This document shows positions 1-7,443 of a stretch of 38,749 nucleotides of DNA, one piece after another. The number at the start of each line of letters is the position of its first letter. Position 1 is the first letter of the stretch. The notes beneath the pieces were generated by a model that did no database searches, was not told the DNA's origin, and saw only the letters and a list, made by a program, of their open reading frames with translations. The stretch is from contig CANRMY010000021.1 of assembly GCA_947631845.1 (NCBI GenBank), forward strand, positions 1 to 38,749. The letters run 5' to 3'. A program made the translations under genes and the position numbers. Source of the DNA: an uncultured Oscillospiraceae bacterium. GTDB taxonomy: Bacteria; Bacillota; Clostridia; Oscillospirales; Oscillospiraceae.

Positions 1-197
1 CACACCGGCTCCCCTTTCGCCACCGTCACGGCCAGCCACAGTGCCAGCCAGGATTTCCCCACCTTCGGCGCGCCCGCCAGGATGTGGAGCCCCTGGGACA
101 GCAGAGAGTCCACAACAAAATTGGGCGGGCGGATGGGTTCGTTCATCAGCTCCTCGCCCGTAACGGTCTTCAGATGTTCGATGTTTACTGTCTTCAT
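1..197 (-). CDS. RepA-like AAA ATPase, N-terminal part (cut by window edge)
   Basis: This is the first 65 codons of a minus-strand gene that continues past the left edge. The start is ATG at 197, with AAGGAGG about 7 nt upstream. The reading includes 'LHILAGAPKVGKSWLAL', a P-loop (GAPKVGKS) of the type seen in RepA/AAA_25 ATPases of plasmids, prophages and integrative elements, where the protein acts as a replicative helicase-loader or helicase-like ATPase. The Walker B and later motifs lie outside the window, so the exact subfamily is an inference. It sits directly downstream of a small unknown gene in the same orientation, a usual arrangement in mobile-element replication modules. Confidence 0.75.
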   Translation of the reverse strand, partial: MKTVNIEHLKTVTGEELMNEPIRPPNFVVDSLLSQGLHILAGAPKVGKSWLALWLAVTVAKGEPV

Positions 198-250
198 TTT
201 TATCCTCCTTGTTAATTAAGTTTTAAAATTAATTCACTACCTTATGGCAG

Positions 251-553
251 CTAAAATCCCATGGTCATTGACGGCCCCACTGGGCGCTCCTGCGCCGTCT
301 CCACCTCTGCCAGCTTGCGCCGATTGGTGAGCAGCAGGCCGGAGGTTAGATCGCAGAGGTCCTCCTCGCCGGACTTGAACACGGCGACGGTGTATTTGCG
401 CGGACCGTACTCCACGCAGAGTTTCCGCAGGGTATTGCTCAGGCCCGGGTCGTCCCGCTCGGCCTTGCTTGCCCAGATCTCAATAAGTTTCTTGTCCTCT
501 CGAATGTTGATCTCCAAAAAGCCACGCCTCCAAAGGTCGATAATCCATTTCAT
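251..553 (-). CDS. Small hypothetical protein upstream of the RepA-like ATPase
   Basis: The 100-residue product begins MKWIIDLWRRGF and is mixed charged/hydrophobic, with no signal peptide or membrane helix. I do not recognise its family. The start is ATG at 553; the nearest GGAG is about 12-15 nt upstream, a weak ribosome site, so translation may be low. It ends 53 bp before the RepA-like start and probably shares its transcript. The middle of the protein ('KYTVAVFKSGEEDLCDL') looks like a small alpha/beta fold, but no function can be assigned. The gene orientation and position support a mobile-element accessory gene. Confidence 0.6.
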   Translation of the reverse strand: MKWIIDLWRRGFLEINIREDKKLIEIWASKAERDDPGLSNTLRKLCVEYGPRKYTVAVFKSGEEDLCDLTSGLLLTNRRKLAEVETAQERPVGPSMTMGF

Positions 554-587
554 GTGCCGATTATCTACTCCGAGTGTAACATACCCT

Positions 588-617
588 CTTGACTTTTGTC
601 AAGCGATAATATACACT
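588..617 (+). promoter_or_regulatory. Divergent promoter/operator with short dyad
   Basis: The dyad CTTGAC-TTTT-GTCAAG (588-603) overlaps a TTGACT -35-like box (589-594). AT-rich -10-like sequence (TATACA or TACACT) follows at 610-617. It lies between the divergent genes at 553 and 667 and would drive the plus-strand one. The dyad could be an operator. The spacing to the better -10 match is short (about 15 bp), so this is tentative. Confidence 0.4.
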
Positions 618-666
618 TAAAACGCATACACTACCATGTTGACCGCATTATCTACGGAGGTGCACT

Positions 667-1752
667 ATGGGCGTTTTGGGAAAAGACCTTTTTGATTTTC
701 GGCGGCCTATCACCCACACCAAGGTCCAGTTTGGCGAGGATGGGTATTGGGTCGAGGACGAGCCGGAGATCATACCGTACGGGACGACGCTCCTGGCCGC
801 TTTGAAGCTGGACGCCCGGAAATACTGCGAGCTTGTGGAGCGACTTGAGGACAGGATCGCCGCCCGTGACCGCGAGGGAACGCTGGAGGCTTTTTATCCG
901 ATGTTGGACGAATTCGTGCGTCTGCCGCTGTACAATCTTTTCATCAAGGAAGTCGGCCTTATGGAGGTTGAATTATTCCATAGGGCGTTCGCCGGGGAGG
1001 CGAGGACCGCGCTCGCGGACGATATAATAAATGACAACGGCGCGATCCTGAACAAGTACCGCTGGGCGAGGGACGACCTTCTGCTCATCCAGCGGCGGTA
1101 CGCCTGGTTTTTGGACGAGATGGCCAAGTCCCGGAGCAAAGAAAAAAAGCTCCAGAAGAAATTCTCTCTTCCGGAGCAGGTCTATTGGGGCAACGTGGAC
1201 GCCTTTGTCAGTGGCGTGAGCCTGGGTGAGGACTCTGAAGTGGACGCCCCGCAGATCAACGTGCAGTACGCCATCCGTACATTTAAGGGCGAGGAGGCCG
1301 ACGGGGTCTGTGTGGAGGTCGTGGAGAAGATGTACTTCGACCGACTCCGGGATTTTGTTTATGTGGAGCTGATGAAAGGATTGCAGAAGGGTTATGTGCC
1401 GCGCCGGTGCCTCAACTGCGGCAAATGGTTTTTGCAGACGCCGGGGGTGTCCTACTCCTACTGCGCCAACATCGCGCCGGGGGAGACGGAGCGGACCTGC
1501 CGGGACGTGGGGGCCCTCGCCAGCTTTCGGGAGAAGGTCCAGGAGAACGAAATCTGGCAGATCCACCAGCGGGCATACAAAAAATACTACGCCCGCGTCC
1601 TGAAAAAGAAGATGACAAAGCCCGAATTCGAGGCATGGGCACGAACCGCCGAACAGATCCGCGACGCCGCCCTCTCGCGCTACAACCGCGCCCACGGTGA
1701 GGCGCGGAGCCAAATCGCCGAGGAGGTCCGGCGGGAGCTGAATAAGCTGTGA
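667..1752 (+). CDS. Zinc-finger-containing hypothetical protein (DUF6076-like)
   Basis: The 361-residue soluble protein starts at ATG 667 with GGAGG at about 656-660. Residues 248-278 hold a probable treble zinc site, 'RRCLNCGKWFLQTPG' followed by Cys266 and Cys278, a CxxC...C...C pattern. The C-terminal 80 residues are highly charged and probably helical ('KKYYARVLKKKMTKPEFEAW'). This layout resembles the DUF6076 proteins of Clostridia mobile regions; the family name is from memory and not verified. The zinc ribbon suggests nucleic-acid binding, but no catalytic motif is visible. It is transcribed divergently from the RepA-like pair. Function unknown. Confidence 0.7.
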   Translation: MGVLGKDLFDFRRPITHTKVQFGEDGYWVEDEPEIIPYGTTLLAALKLDARKYCELVERLEDRIAARDREGTLEAFYPMLDEFVRLPLYNLFIKEVGLMEVELFHRAFAGEARTALADDIINDNGAILNKYRWARDDLLLIQRRYAWFLDEMAKSRSKEKKLQKKFSLPEQVYWGNVDAFVSGVSLGEDSEVDAPQINVQYAIRTFKGEEADGVCVEVVEKMYFDRLRDFVYVELMKGLQKGYVPRRCLNCGKWFLQTPGVSYSYCANIAPGETERTCRDVGALASFREKVQENEIWQIHQRAYKKYYARVLKKKMTKPEFEAWARTAEQIRDAALSRYNRAHGEARSQIAEEVRRELNKL

Positions 1753-1810
1753 GGGCGTGCACGGCAACAGCTTTTTGCGTAACCGCTCAATAATCACCCC
1801 TTCCAAAGCT

Positions 1811-1840
1811 CAATATTCAATTGGCCGGATTTGGAAAATC
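1811..1840 (+). repeat. 30-bp direct repeat, left copy
   Basis: This segment begins CAATATTCAATTGGCCGGAT and matches 28891-28920 at 29 of 30 positions in the same orientation; weaker similarity continues for about 10 bp to its right. It is intergenic, between the DUF6076-like gene and the minus-strand membrane protein. It could be a dispersed intergenic repeat or a target/attachment remnant. Confidence 0.7.
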
Positions 1841-1852
1841 GGCGGCGGGGCG

Positions 1853-2218
1853 TCAGGCCAAAACGTACCGCCAGTAGGTGAGGACGACGGCGAGGGCGAA
1901 GGCGTCGAAGGCGAGGTAGGCGAGGAAGCAGAGCCACAGGCCGAAGCGGGCCAGGGGGCGGCGGCGGAAATGGTAGAGGGTCCAGAGGGACGCGGGGATC
2001 AGGACGTATTTCAGCCCCAGCGCGGCCCAGGGGGCGCCGAGGACGCCGCCAAAGAAGGGGTTCATCTCGAAGCTGCCGGGGATGAGCCGGAGGCCGAAGG
2101 TGGTGTAGATGAAGTCCAGGAGACTTAAAATCTGCGTACCCACGGCGAGGGCCAGGTATAGCCTTGCGTGTACCTGGCCCTTGCGAGCTTCCCCGGTTCG
2201 GTTTTCTGCTTGCGTCAT
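1853..2218 (-). CDS. Small three-helix membrane protein (DUF5658-like)
   Basis: The 121-residue product begins MTQAENRTGEARKGQ. An upstream in-frame ATG at 2236 exists, but AAGGAG at 2227-2232 lies 8 nt before the ATG at 2218, so the shorter start is chosen. Three membrane helices are visible, near residues 19-38, 62-80 and 91-115, with the motif 'LIPGSFEMNPFFG' between the first two. That E-x-NP signature with an aspartate in the first helix recalls DUF5658 membrane proteins, whose role is unknown. It is transcribed away from the transposase gene at 2295. No partner genes suggest a function. Confidence 0.65.
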   Translation of the reverse strand: MTQAENRTGEARKGQVHARLYLALAVGTQILSLLDFIYTTFGLRLIPGSFEMNPFFGGVLGAPWAALGLKYVLIPASLWTLYHFRRRPLARFGLWLCFLAYLAFDAFALAVVLTYWRYVLA

Positions 2219-2294
2219 AAGGCGCGCTCCTTGCAATTATTTGTCGAAAATGATATGATACATATAAATTATGAAAGGTAAGGCGGCGAGGGTC

Positions 2295-3107
2295 ATGCCC
2301 AGACGGTCCCGGCAAATAAGCGAAAGCGGTATCCACCACATCATGCTCCGCGGCATCAACCGCTCCGCGATTTTCCACGACGAGGAGGACTGCGAGGTCT
2401 TTCTCCAGTACCTCTCCGAGAGCCTCACGCCCCCATCGGCGGGACTGAGGGACGGTTTTTTTGTCACACCGGAGCCGTGCGGAGGTGGGACTAAAGAACC
2501 GTCCCTCTGTAACGCCCGCCCCGCCCAGATCTACGCCTACTGCCTCATGGGCAACCACGTCCACCTTCTTATGAAGGCCGGGGACGAGCCGCTGTCCTCA
2601 CTTTTCAAGCGCTTCGGCGTTCGGTACGTCTACTGGTACAACCACAAGTACGACCGGGTGGGGCACCTCTTCCAGGACCGCTTCAAAAGCGCCCCGGTGG
2701 AGGACGATGCCTACCTCCTGGCGGTCTACCGCTACATTGCACAAAACCCGGTGAAGGCCGGACTGTGCGAAAAGCCCGGCGGCTACCGCTGGGCCAGCTT
2801 CGGAAACCCGAGGCCCGACCTTCGCTGTGCCCCGCTGCCCACGGATTACACGGAGGAGCAGCTGCGGGAATACGTCCTCTCCGACCAGCCGGACATCCAC
2901 CCCTTCCCGGAGCGCGTCACCGACCGAGAGGCAGAGGCGCTGCTGAAAAAGGTGACGGGGGTAAAGTACGCGGGGGAGCTGCAGGAGATGCCGCGGGAGG
3001 AGATCGTAAAAACCTGCGAACAGCTGGTAGCGGAGGGCGTGTCGCTGAGGCAGATTTCCCGGCTGACGGGGATATATATGAGCAATCTGTCGAGATGGTG
3101 CCAGTGA
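2295..3107 (+). CDS. REP-associated tyrosine (Y1/HUH) transposase, RAYT
   Basis: The 270-residue protein opens 'MPRRSRQISESGIHHIMLRG', the classic start of IS200-like/RAYT enzymes. It has the HUH pair in 'YCLMGNHVHLL' (His88, His90) and the 'YRYIAQNP' segment (Tyr145/147) that carries the nucleophile. These enzymes nick and rejoin single-stranded DNA at REP palindromes. The C-terminal 40 residues form an HTH ('SLRQISRLTGIYMSNLSRW'). The start is ATG 2295 with GAGGG upstream; an ATG at 2271 lacks a ribosome site. Residues 49-75 are not family sequence but a translated REP-like palindrome inserted in frame ahead of the HUH motif. More copies of that palindrome lie downstream, which fits RAYT biology. 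Confidence 0.88.
   Translation: MPRRSRQISESGIHHIMLRGINRSAIFHDEEDCEVFLQYLSESLTPPSAGLRDGFFVTPEPCGGGTKEPSLCNARPAQIYAYCLMGNHVHLLMKAGDEPLSSLFKRFGVRYVYWYNHKYDRVGHLFQDRFKSAPVEDDAYLLAVYRYIAQNPVKAGLCEKPGGYRWASFGNPRPDLRCAPLPTDYTEEQLREYVLSDQPDIHPFPERVTDREAEALLKKVTGVKYAGELQEMPREEIVKTCEQLVAEGVSLRQISRLTGIYMSNLSRWCQ
2439..2520 (+). repeat. REP-like palindrome inserted in frame inside the transposase gene
   Basis: The 82-bp segment has arms GAGGGACGGTT and AACCGTCCCTC around a spacer. It is a close copy of 3303-3387, 3 bp shorter, so the transposase frame is kept. It encodes residues 49-75 of the transposase. Confidence 0.85.
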
Positions 3108-3132
3108 CAAAACAGGTGCTCCTGCGGGGGGC

Positions 3133-3250
3133 CGGTGTGACACGGGGACGGTTCTTGCGTCTATCGTCCGCCGGTGTGACACGGGGACGGTTCTTTAGTT
3201 CCACCAGTGTGCGCACTGGTGTTACAAAATAACCGTCCCCTTTGTCCCAC
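3133..3250. repeat. Cluster of GGGGACGGTT / AACCGTCCCC palindromes
   Basis: Two direct copies of GGTGTGACACGGGGACGGTT (near 3133 and 3173) are followed by an inner dyad CACCAGTG...CACTGGTG and a closing AACCGTCCCC at 3231-3240. The whole stretch can fold into a large hairpin directly downstream of the transposase, as expected for RAYT-associated REP/BIME units. Confidence 0.8.
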
Positions 3251-3302
3251 CTACTCAGTAGAACGACGGAAAAAGAATCTATCGATTAGGAAGCACCTTC
3301 CC

Positions 3303-3387
3303 GCGGGACTGAGGGACGGTTTTTTTGTCACACCGTAGCCGTAAGGCGGAGGTGGGACTAAAGAACCGTCCCTCTGTCACGCCCGCA
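3303..3387. repeat. REP-like palindrome, intergenic full copy
   Basis: The 85-bp element has arms GAGGGACGGTT / AACCGTCCCTC and nearly matches the copy inside the transposase. The stretch 3108-3462 between the transposase and the minus-strand pilin gene holds no gene, only this palindrome family. Confidence 0.85.
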
Positions 3388-3410
3388 GGGGGTTGGATTA
3401 TATTATGTCA

Positions 3411-3452
3411 GGCTGTGACGAAGTTGGGACAAAAGAACCGTCCCCTTGTCTC
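3411..3452. repeat. REP-like half unit near the pilin 3' end
   Basis: It contains GGGACAAAAGAACCGTCCCC, the right arm of the same family with a short internal dyad (GGGAC...GTCCC). It lies about 10 bp beyond the stop codon of the minus-strand pilin gene and could help terminate or stabilise that transcript. Confidence 0.65.
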
Positions 3453-3462
3453 AATACAAAAG

Positions 3463-5028
3463 TTAATCATAAACTGTTACCGTAATGGTATTGATCTGAG
3501 ACCTTCTTTTTATTGTAATTGTATATGTTCCAGCCTCGGTAGCAGTAAATACACCATTTTCCGTATTGAATGTAGAATCAACATTTGCTCCATCTTTGGT
3601 GACAGAAACAGTAACTCCTCCTGATGTAAATCTGGATGGGCTGCCATTCATAATTGCGTTGAACTGGCAAGTTGTAATACCGGCAGTCATGCACAGATAA
3701 ACATTGTGACTGGCTGTTTTACCTAAATCAATCTCGATTGGTCCAGTTGTATGTTCATGATTGCATCCGCCCGCTGAGCCGATTGATGTTTCCGGCTTTA
3801 CTTCTGGCGGATTAGTAGTGATATTCAAAGACCCGTCAGCATTTCTTCCGTAGACAACAACCGTAACAACAGAGCCTTCGTCAGGTAGACTTTCCATGAG
3901 GCCGTCACGCTCGGACTGGGTCATTGCCGCGAGCTGCGCGGCGGTTGCGATATATCCGCCAGCATCAGTCCAGAAACCATTAACGTCTCCGGTGTATTTG
4001 TGGCGAGTAACTTTTTTGCTCGGATCCTCAGGATGAGAGGGATCCGGTTCCTCCCAGGATTCCAAATTGCCGTTGTACTTCTCGTACATCCCTTCCATGA
4101 AGGTATAATACGCCTCACAATCGATGTCGGCTTGCTTCATAGCTTTTCCGTCTTTGGTAAAGACTGTGTTAGTAAGGTACGCTTGGGCTGCGGCTTGGAA
4201 CTGTTCGTTTTTACCGGAATTGTTAGTGAGAAAATCCGTGGGACTCGTGGGATGATTCATAAGATTCTCAACTGAACGAAGCCCGGCGAGATCGTCCTCG
4301 ATTCCTTCATAGCTGTAATTCTTCTCAAGGTAATTGGCAAAAGCGTAGTTTCTTGCAAGGTAAGAGGGCAATGCGGAGCCAAATGTATCGTTGTTGTATG
4401 TGGGATTAAAATTTGACCATTCATACTCACTGGTATGGCCCTGGGCCTTCATGGCTGCCTCCATGACGAACATGACCGCCTCAGCGTTCAAATCTCCGTC
4501 ACTTTCGATGCCCTCCATCTTCTTAGTCAATATTTCTGCCGTCTGCTTTACAGCGTCCCAGCAGTCGGAGGCGACATCTGCGTATCCGATCTTTACAGTT
4601 CCGCCGTTACCGTCAGACTCTCCTACATAGCTGAGCTTATCTTTAATTTTACTGAAGATAATGCTCTTTACGGACACCGCGTCAGGCGCATTATCCCACT
4701 TCCCATATTGAAGTGTCGAGTTGAGTCCGGCATCGTCAAGAGCCTTCTGCGTGGCGGTCGTAGTGCCGACAACGCCCTCGGAACTCAAAACAACCATACC
4801 CTGAGGCTTATCCCCGAACAGCGTCGGGTCTGAGTAGTCCGCCAGCTCCAGGGCGTGGATGATCTCGCCCACGGTCGCTTTGTCCTGCCCTTTTTTGGCG
4901 TACTCGATGTACGCGCCGTACCCCACCGCGCCGACGCCGGCGAGGATCGCCAGAATGGCGATCACGACGATCAGCTCCACCAGCGTGAAGCCGCTGTTAT
5001 ATTTACGATTTGAAGAATTTCGTTTCAT
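3463..5028 (-). CDS. Large type IV prepilin with C-terminal beta domain
   Basis: The 521-residue protein starts at ATG 5028 with an AGGAGG ribosome site. Residues 12-35 read 'NSGFTLVELIVVIAILAILA', a textbook type III signal: cleavage after Gly before Phe, Glu at +5 and a hydrophobic helix that packs in the pilus core. After 'GYGAYIEYAKKGQ' comes a long globular head, far larger than the usual 130-180 residues. The last 100 residues ('GGVTVSVTKDGANVDST' then 'EAGTYTITIKRRSQI') look like an Ig-like or beta-sandwich module, a plausible adhesion domain. It is the last gene of the pilus cluster, separated from it by about 470 bp, so it may have its own promoter. It could be an alternative major pilin or an adhesive minor pilin. 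Confidence 0.85.
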   Translation of the reverse strand: MKRNSSNRKYNSGFTLVELIVVIAILAILAGVGAVGYGAYIEYAKKGQDKATVGEIIHALELADYSDPTLFGDKPQGMVVLSSEGVVGTTTATQKALDDAGLNSTLQYGKWDNAPDAVSVKSIIFSKIKDKLSYVGESDGNGGTVKIGYADVASDCWDAVKQTAEILTKKMEGIESDGDLNAEAVMFVMEAAMKAQGHTSEYEWSNFNPTYNNDTFGSALPSYLARNYAFANYLEKNYSYEGIEDDLAGLRSVENLMNHPTSPTDFLTNNSGKNEQFQAAAQAYLTNTVFTKDGKAMKQADIDCEAYYTFMEGMYEKYNGNLESWEEPDPSHPEDPSKKVTRHKYTGDVNGFWTDAGGYIATAAQLAAMTQSERDGLMESLPDEGSVVTVVVYGRNADGSLNITTNPPEVKPETSIGSAGGCNHEHTTGPIEIDLGKTASHNVYLCMTAGITTCQFNAIMNGSPSRFTSGGVTVSVTKDGANVDSTFNTENGVFTATEAGTYTITIKRRSQINTITVTVYD

Positions 5029-5247
5029 TGTTTACCTCCTGTTTTTTGGGCCGCGTCTCACACTCCCTGTGTCCCGTGCCGCCCCGTCCACGGCCGATCC
5101 GGGGCGATTCATACCAAATATCGCATAAATTTCCAATTTCCAATTATTGTACCACTGTTCGCGCCGATAATCAAGCCCCCCTTCCGCGCAAAATCATCGC
5201 GCCGCCGCTTCCGAACCGGGCGGCGGCCGCGCGGCCGCCGCTGTCCT

Positions 5248-5288
5248 GTTTACGATTTGAAGAATTTCGTTTCATGGCTTACCTCCTG
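5248..5288 (-). pseudogene. Duplicated 5' end of the large pilin gene
   Basis: The ribosome site, ATG (5275) and codons for MKRNSSNRK are repeated 247 bp upstream of the real pilin start (27 identical bases across the start plus a matching TTACCTCCTG). The pilin helix does not follow; the frame runs into a GC-rich palindrome (GGCGGCCGC...GCGGCCGCC, about 5222-5239). This is the remnant of a duplication or a donor cassette. The rest of 5029-5497 has no other supported gene apart from a REP-like unit. Confidence 0.7.
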
Positions 5289-5365
5289 AAAAAAATTTGT
5301 GATCTATTGCAGAAAGCGTATACCGCTGGCTGCCAAAATCAATCGGCGTCTACCCGGCGCCGGCG

Positions 5366-5421
5366 TCCCAAGGGGACGGTTCCGTGGGCCGCTTGGCGCC
5401 GCAAATAACCGTCCCCGGGAC
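5366..5421. repeat. REP-like palindrome in the pilus cluster
   Basis: CCAAGGGGACGGTT and AACCGTCCCCGGG form the arms of an inverted repeat of the same family as the units around 3133-3452. It lies in the gap between the HTH gene and the last pilin and may act as a transcript-end or mRNA-stability element. Confidence 0.75.
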
Positions 5422-5497
5422 ATGCCGCTATATGACCGCCCCGTTCCCCGCGGGGACTTCCGGGGCGAAGAAACAGCGTTTGTTCAGCCGGAGCCGG

Positions 5498-5908
5498 CTA
5501 TTTCAGGGCCGGCTCGCGTTCATCGGCCCGGAGGGCGCGTTTTGCCTCCTCGTACTCCTTCATGCGGAAGAAAAAGGTGCTTTTTGCCATACGGCACAGC
5601 TTCGCGGCGGCGTCGGAGGTGATGGCCCCTTCCCGGTACAGCCTGACCACGTCCGGGAAGTTGGCGGGCAGGGGCGTGGGACGGCGGCCGAGGGGGACGC
5701 CGGCCTCCCTGGCGCGGCGGATCCCGTTGGCCTGGGCCTCCTTATGGCGCGCCTTGCGCCCCTCCTCCAAAGAGGAGGCGATCATCGGGAGCAGCCTGTC
5801 CACGACGCCCTCCGCCGTCTCCCCGGCCCGGAGCAGCGCCCCCGCCTCGGAGACCAGCGCCTCGTAGGCGCCGGGGGTCATGTAGGTTTGATAGTCCTGC
5901 TTTTCCAT
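5498..5908 (-). CDS. Small resolvase-type HTH protein without catalytic domain
   Basis: The 136-residue product starts at ATG 5908, with GGAGG about 8 nt upstream; a longer frame to 5959 overlaps the upstream gene and lacks a site. The second half, 'GIRRAREAGVPLGRRP' then 'GAITSDAAAKLCRMAKST', closely resembles the linker and C-terminal HTH of serine recombinases (resolvase/invertase). The N-terminal 60 residues are a short helical segment instead of the catalytic serine domain, so it should bind DNA but not recombine it. Its place between pilin genes suggests a regulator of pilin expression or a domesticated resolvase fragment. The function is inferred. Confidence 0.65.
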   Translation of the reverse strand: MEKQDYQTYMTPGAYEALVSEAGALLRAGETAEGVVDRLLPMIASSLEEGRKARHKEAQANGIRRAREAGVPLGRRPTPLPANFPDVVRLYREGAITSDAAAKLCRMAKSTFFFRMKEYEEAKRALRADEREPALK

Positions 5909-5931
5909 TTGCTTACCTCCCTCCCGGCGGC

Positions 5932-6993
5932 TCAATCCGCGCCGGACGTCGATTTCCACTTCAACCGGCCATAGCCCAGGATGCGGGGGTCGTCCGGGGC
6001 GTAATTGCGCACGGCGACCCGGCCGTCGGTGTTCCCCTCGATGGAGTAGACGCGGCCATCCCTTTGCATGAGGAACACGCCCACGTGGTCGGCGGCGCTG
6101 TCGTAGTCCGGATCCGGATCCCCGTCCCAGTCGAAGAAGATCAGATCCCCGGGGATGGGGGCGGCGCCGGGATCCAGCCAGGCGCCGTTTTCGCCGCTCC
6201 GCAGCCGCTTAACGCCGGCGTCCACGTCGGAGAAGGACAGCGTCCTGTCCAGCGAATCGCGAACCTGGGCGATCCCCCAGGAGACGAAGCAGGCGCACCA
6301 GGGGGTGTTTTTGCTCCAGCCGGGATGGACCTCGTCATAGCCGCCGATGTACCATTCGGAGAAATACTTCCCCTCATCGTCGCCGCTGAGGATCTTGCCG
6401 GTGCTGCCGATTTGGAGATCCAGATTGGCGATCAGGGCAAGACGGGCGATCCACTCGTCGTTGGAGATGCCGTAGGCCCGGGCGTTTGCTGCGCCGGCGG
6501 CGGAGGATCTGCCGTAGACCCGGCCCACAATGCCGGTATTGAAGTTGAGGGAGGTGGAGATTTGTTTCTCTGTTATATCCTGGGTTCGGCAGTAGACGGA
6601 GGTTGTATAGGTTTGGTTCTCCGTTGTGAGGGTTATGGTAAGAAGTTTTTTATCCTCAGAAAGTCCAGCTTTAAACTCCGTCACACCCTCCATAATGACC
6701 GAGCCGCCGGCTGAAAGCTTATGTTCGTCTTTGTCGTATGTAAGAATGTTTTTATCATTTGTACCTAAAATTTTGCCATTCTCTATCTTCGTTATGCTCC
6801 CCTCACTGGCCAGATCCTCCATCAGCGTCAGGACGATGCGGGAGGTTTCCTGCTCGCCCGCGGTGGCCTGGGCCGAGGCGCACAGGCGGAAGCATACCAG
6901 CAAAAATGACATAGCCGCCAACGTCACAATGGACGTGGCGGCTATTGTTGCCAGAAGCTCCACAAGCGTAAAGCCGCCGTTACTGTTTTTCAT
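5932..6993 (-). CDS. Minor prepilin fused to a CHAP peptidoglycan hydrolase domain
   Basis: The 353-residue protein starts at ATG 6993 after AAAGGGGAA. Residues 1-35 contain 'NGGFTLVELLATIAATS', a prepilin signal cleaved before Phe8 with Glu12 at +5; residues 40-140 resemble a PulJ/PilW-type minor pilin head. After a Ser/Ala-rich linker (about 160-175), residues 180-350 form a CHAP (Cys/His amidohydrolase/peptidase) domain: 'TPWCACFVSWG' with Cys233, 'PGDLIFFDW', 'ADHVGVFL' with His303, and 'SIEGNTDG' with Glu319/Asn321. CHAP enzymes cut peptidoglycan amide bonds. All key residues are present, so activity is likely. It lies within the minor-pilin run. Modular pilins are known in Gram-positive bacteria; I do not know of one carrying CHAP. 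Confidence 0.9.
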   Translation of the reverse strand: MKNSNGGFTLVELLATIAATSIVTLAAMSFLLVCFRLCASAQATAGEQETSRIVLTLMEDLASEGSITKIENGKILGTNDKNILTYDKDEHKLSAGGSVIMEGVTEFKAGLSEDKKLLTITLTTENQTYTTSVYCRTQDITEKQISTSLNFNTGIVGRVYGRSSAAGAANARAYGISNDEWIARLALIANLDLQIGSTGKILSGDDEGKYFSEWYIGGYDEVHPGWSKNTPWCACFVSWGIAQVRDSLDRTLSFSDVDAGVKRLRSGENGAWLDPGAAPIPGDLIFFDWDGDPDPDYDSAADHVGVFLMQRDGRVYSIEGNTDGRVAVRNYAPDDPRILGYGRLKWKSTSGAD

Positions 6994-7009
6994 ATGCTGA
7001 TTCCCCTTT

Positions 7010-7441
7010 CTATTCCTGCGTAGCGGTTATGTTGTAGGATTGGTATTTATTTATTTGTTTGACTGTGTTATTGCTATCAACTTCGACCTCCATCACGGCG
7101 GTCACTGTTGTGCTTTTGGCTTTTGCGATGACGGTGATTATCTTTTCAGAGTCTACGGTACCGACCTCAACGTTCACATTAACGTTGTGGTTGTCCGTCA
7201 GGCCCCTACTCTTTGGATATTCTTCTATCTTTGTTTCATCATATTTCTGATCCTTCACCCATGCCTGGAACCTCTCGATCTCCCCCTCGGCCGCGTACAG
7301 ATCCTGCATTCTCTCGACCGCCGCCTCCTGAACCTGGAGGTTTCGCACAGCCACGGAGCCGACCGCCAGGGCCATGGCCGACACTACCGTGATCACGATC
7401 ATCACATAGGCCAGCACATACCCGCCATTGTTCTTTTTCAT
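7010..7441 (-). CDS. PilX-like minor pilin
   Basis: The 143-residue product starts at ATG 7441. It begins 'MKKNNGGYVLAYVMIVITVV', a PilX_N-type N-terminus in which Tyr replaces Phe after the Gly-Gly and the conserved Glu at +5 is absent. That is usual for PilX/GspK-like tip or minor pilins. Residues 33-60 form an amphipathic helix ('RNLQVQEAAVERMQDLYAAE'), followed by a small beta-rich head. It is 3 bp from the next minor pilin gene upstream and 16 bp from the CHAP fusion, so the three minor pilins are probably translated from one message and assemble together at the pilus tip. Confidence 0.75.
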   Translation of the reverse strand: MKKNNGGYVLAYVMIVITVVSAMALAVGSVAVRNLQVQEAAVERMQDLYAAEGEIERFQAWVKDQKYDETKIEEYPKSRGLTDNHNVNVNVEVGTVDSEKIITVIAKAKSTTVTAVMEVEVDSNNTVKQINKYQSYNITATQE

Positions 7442-7443
7442 TG

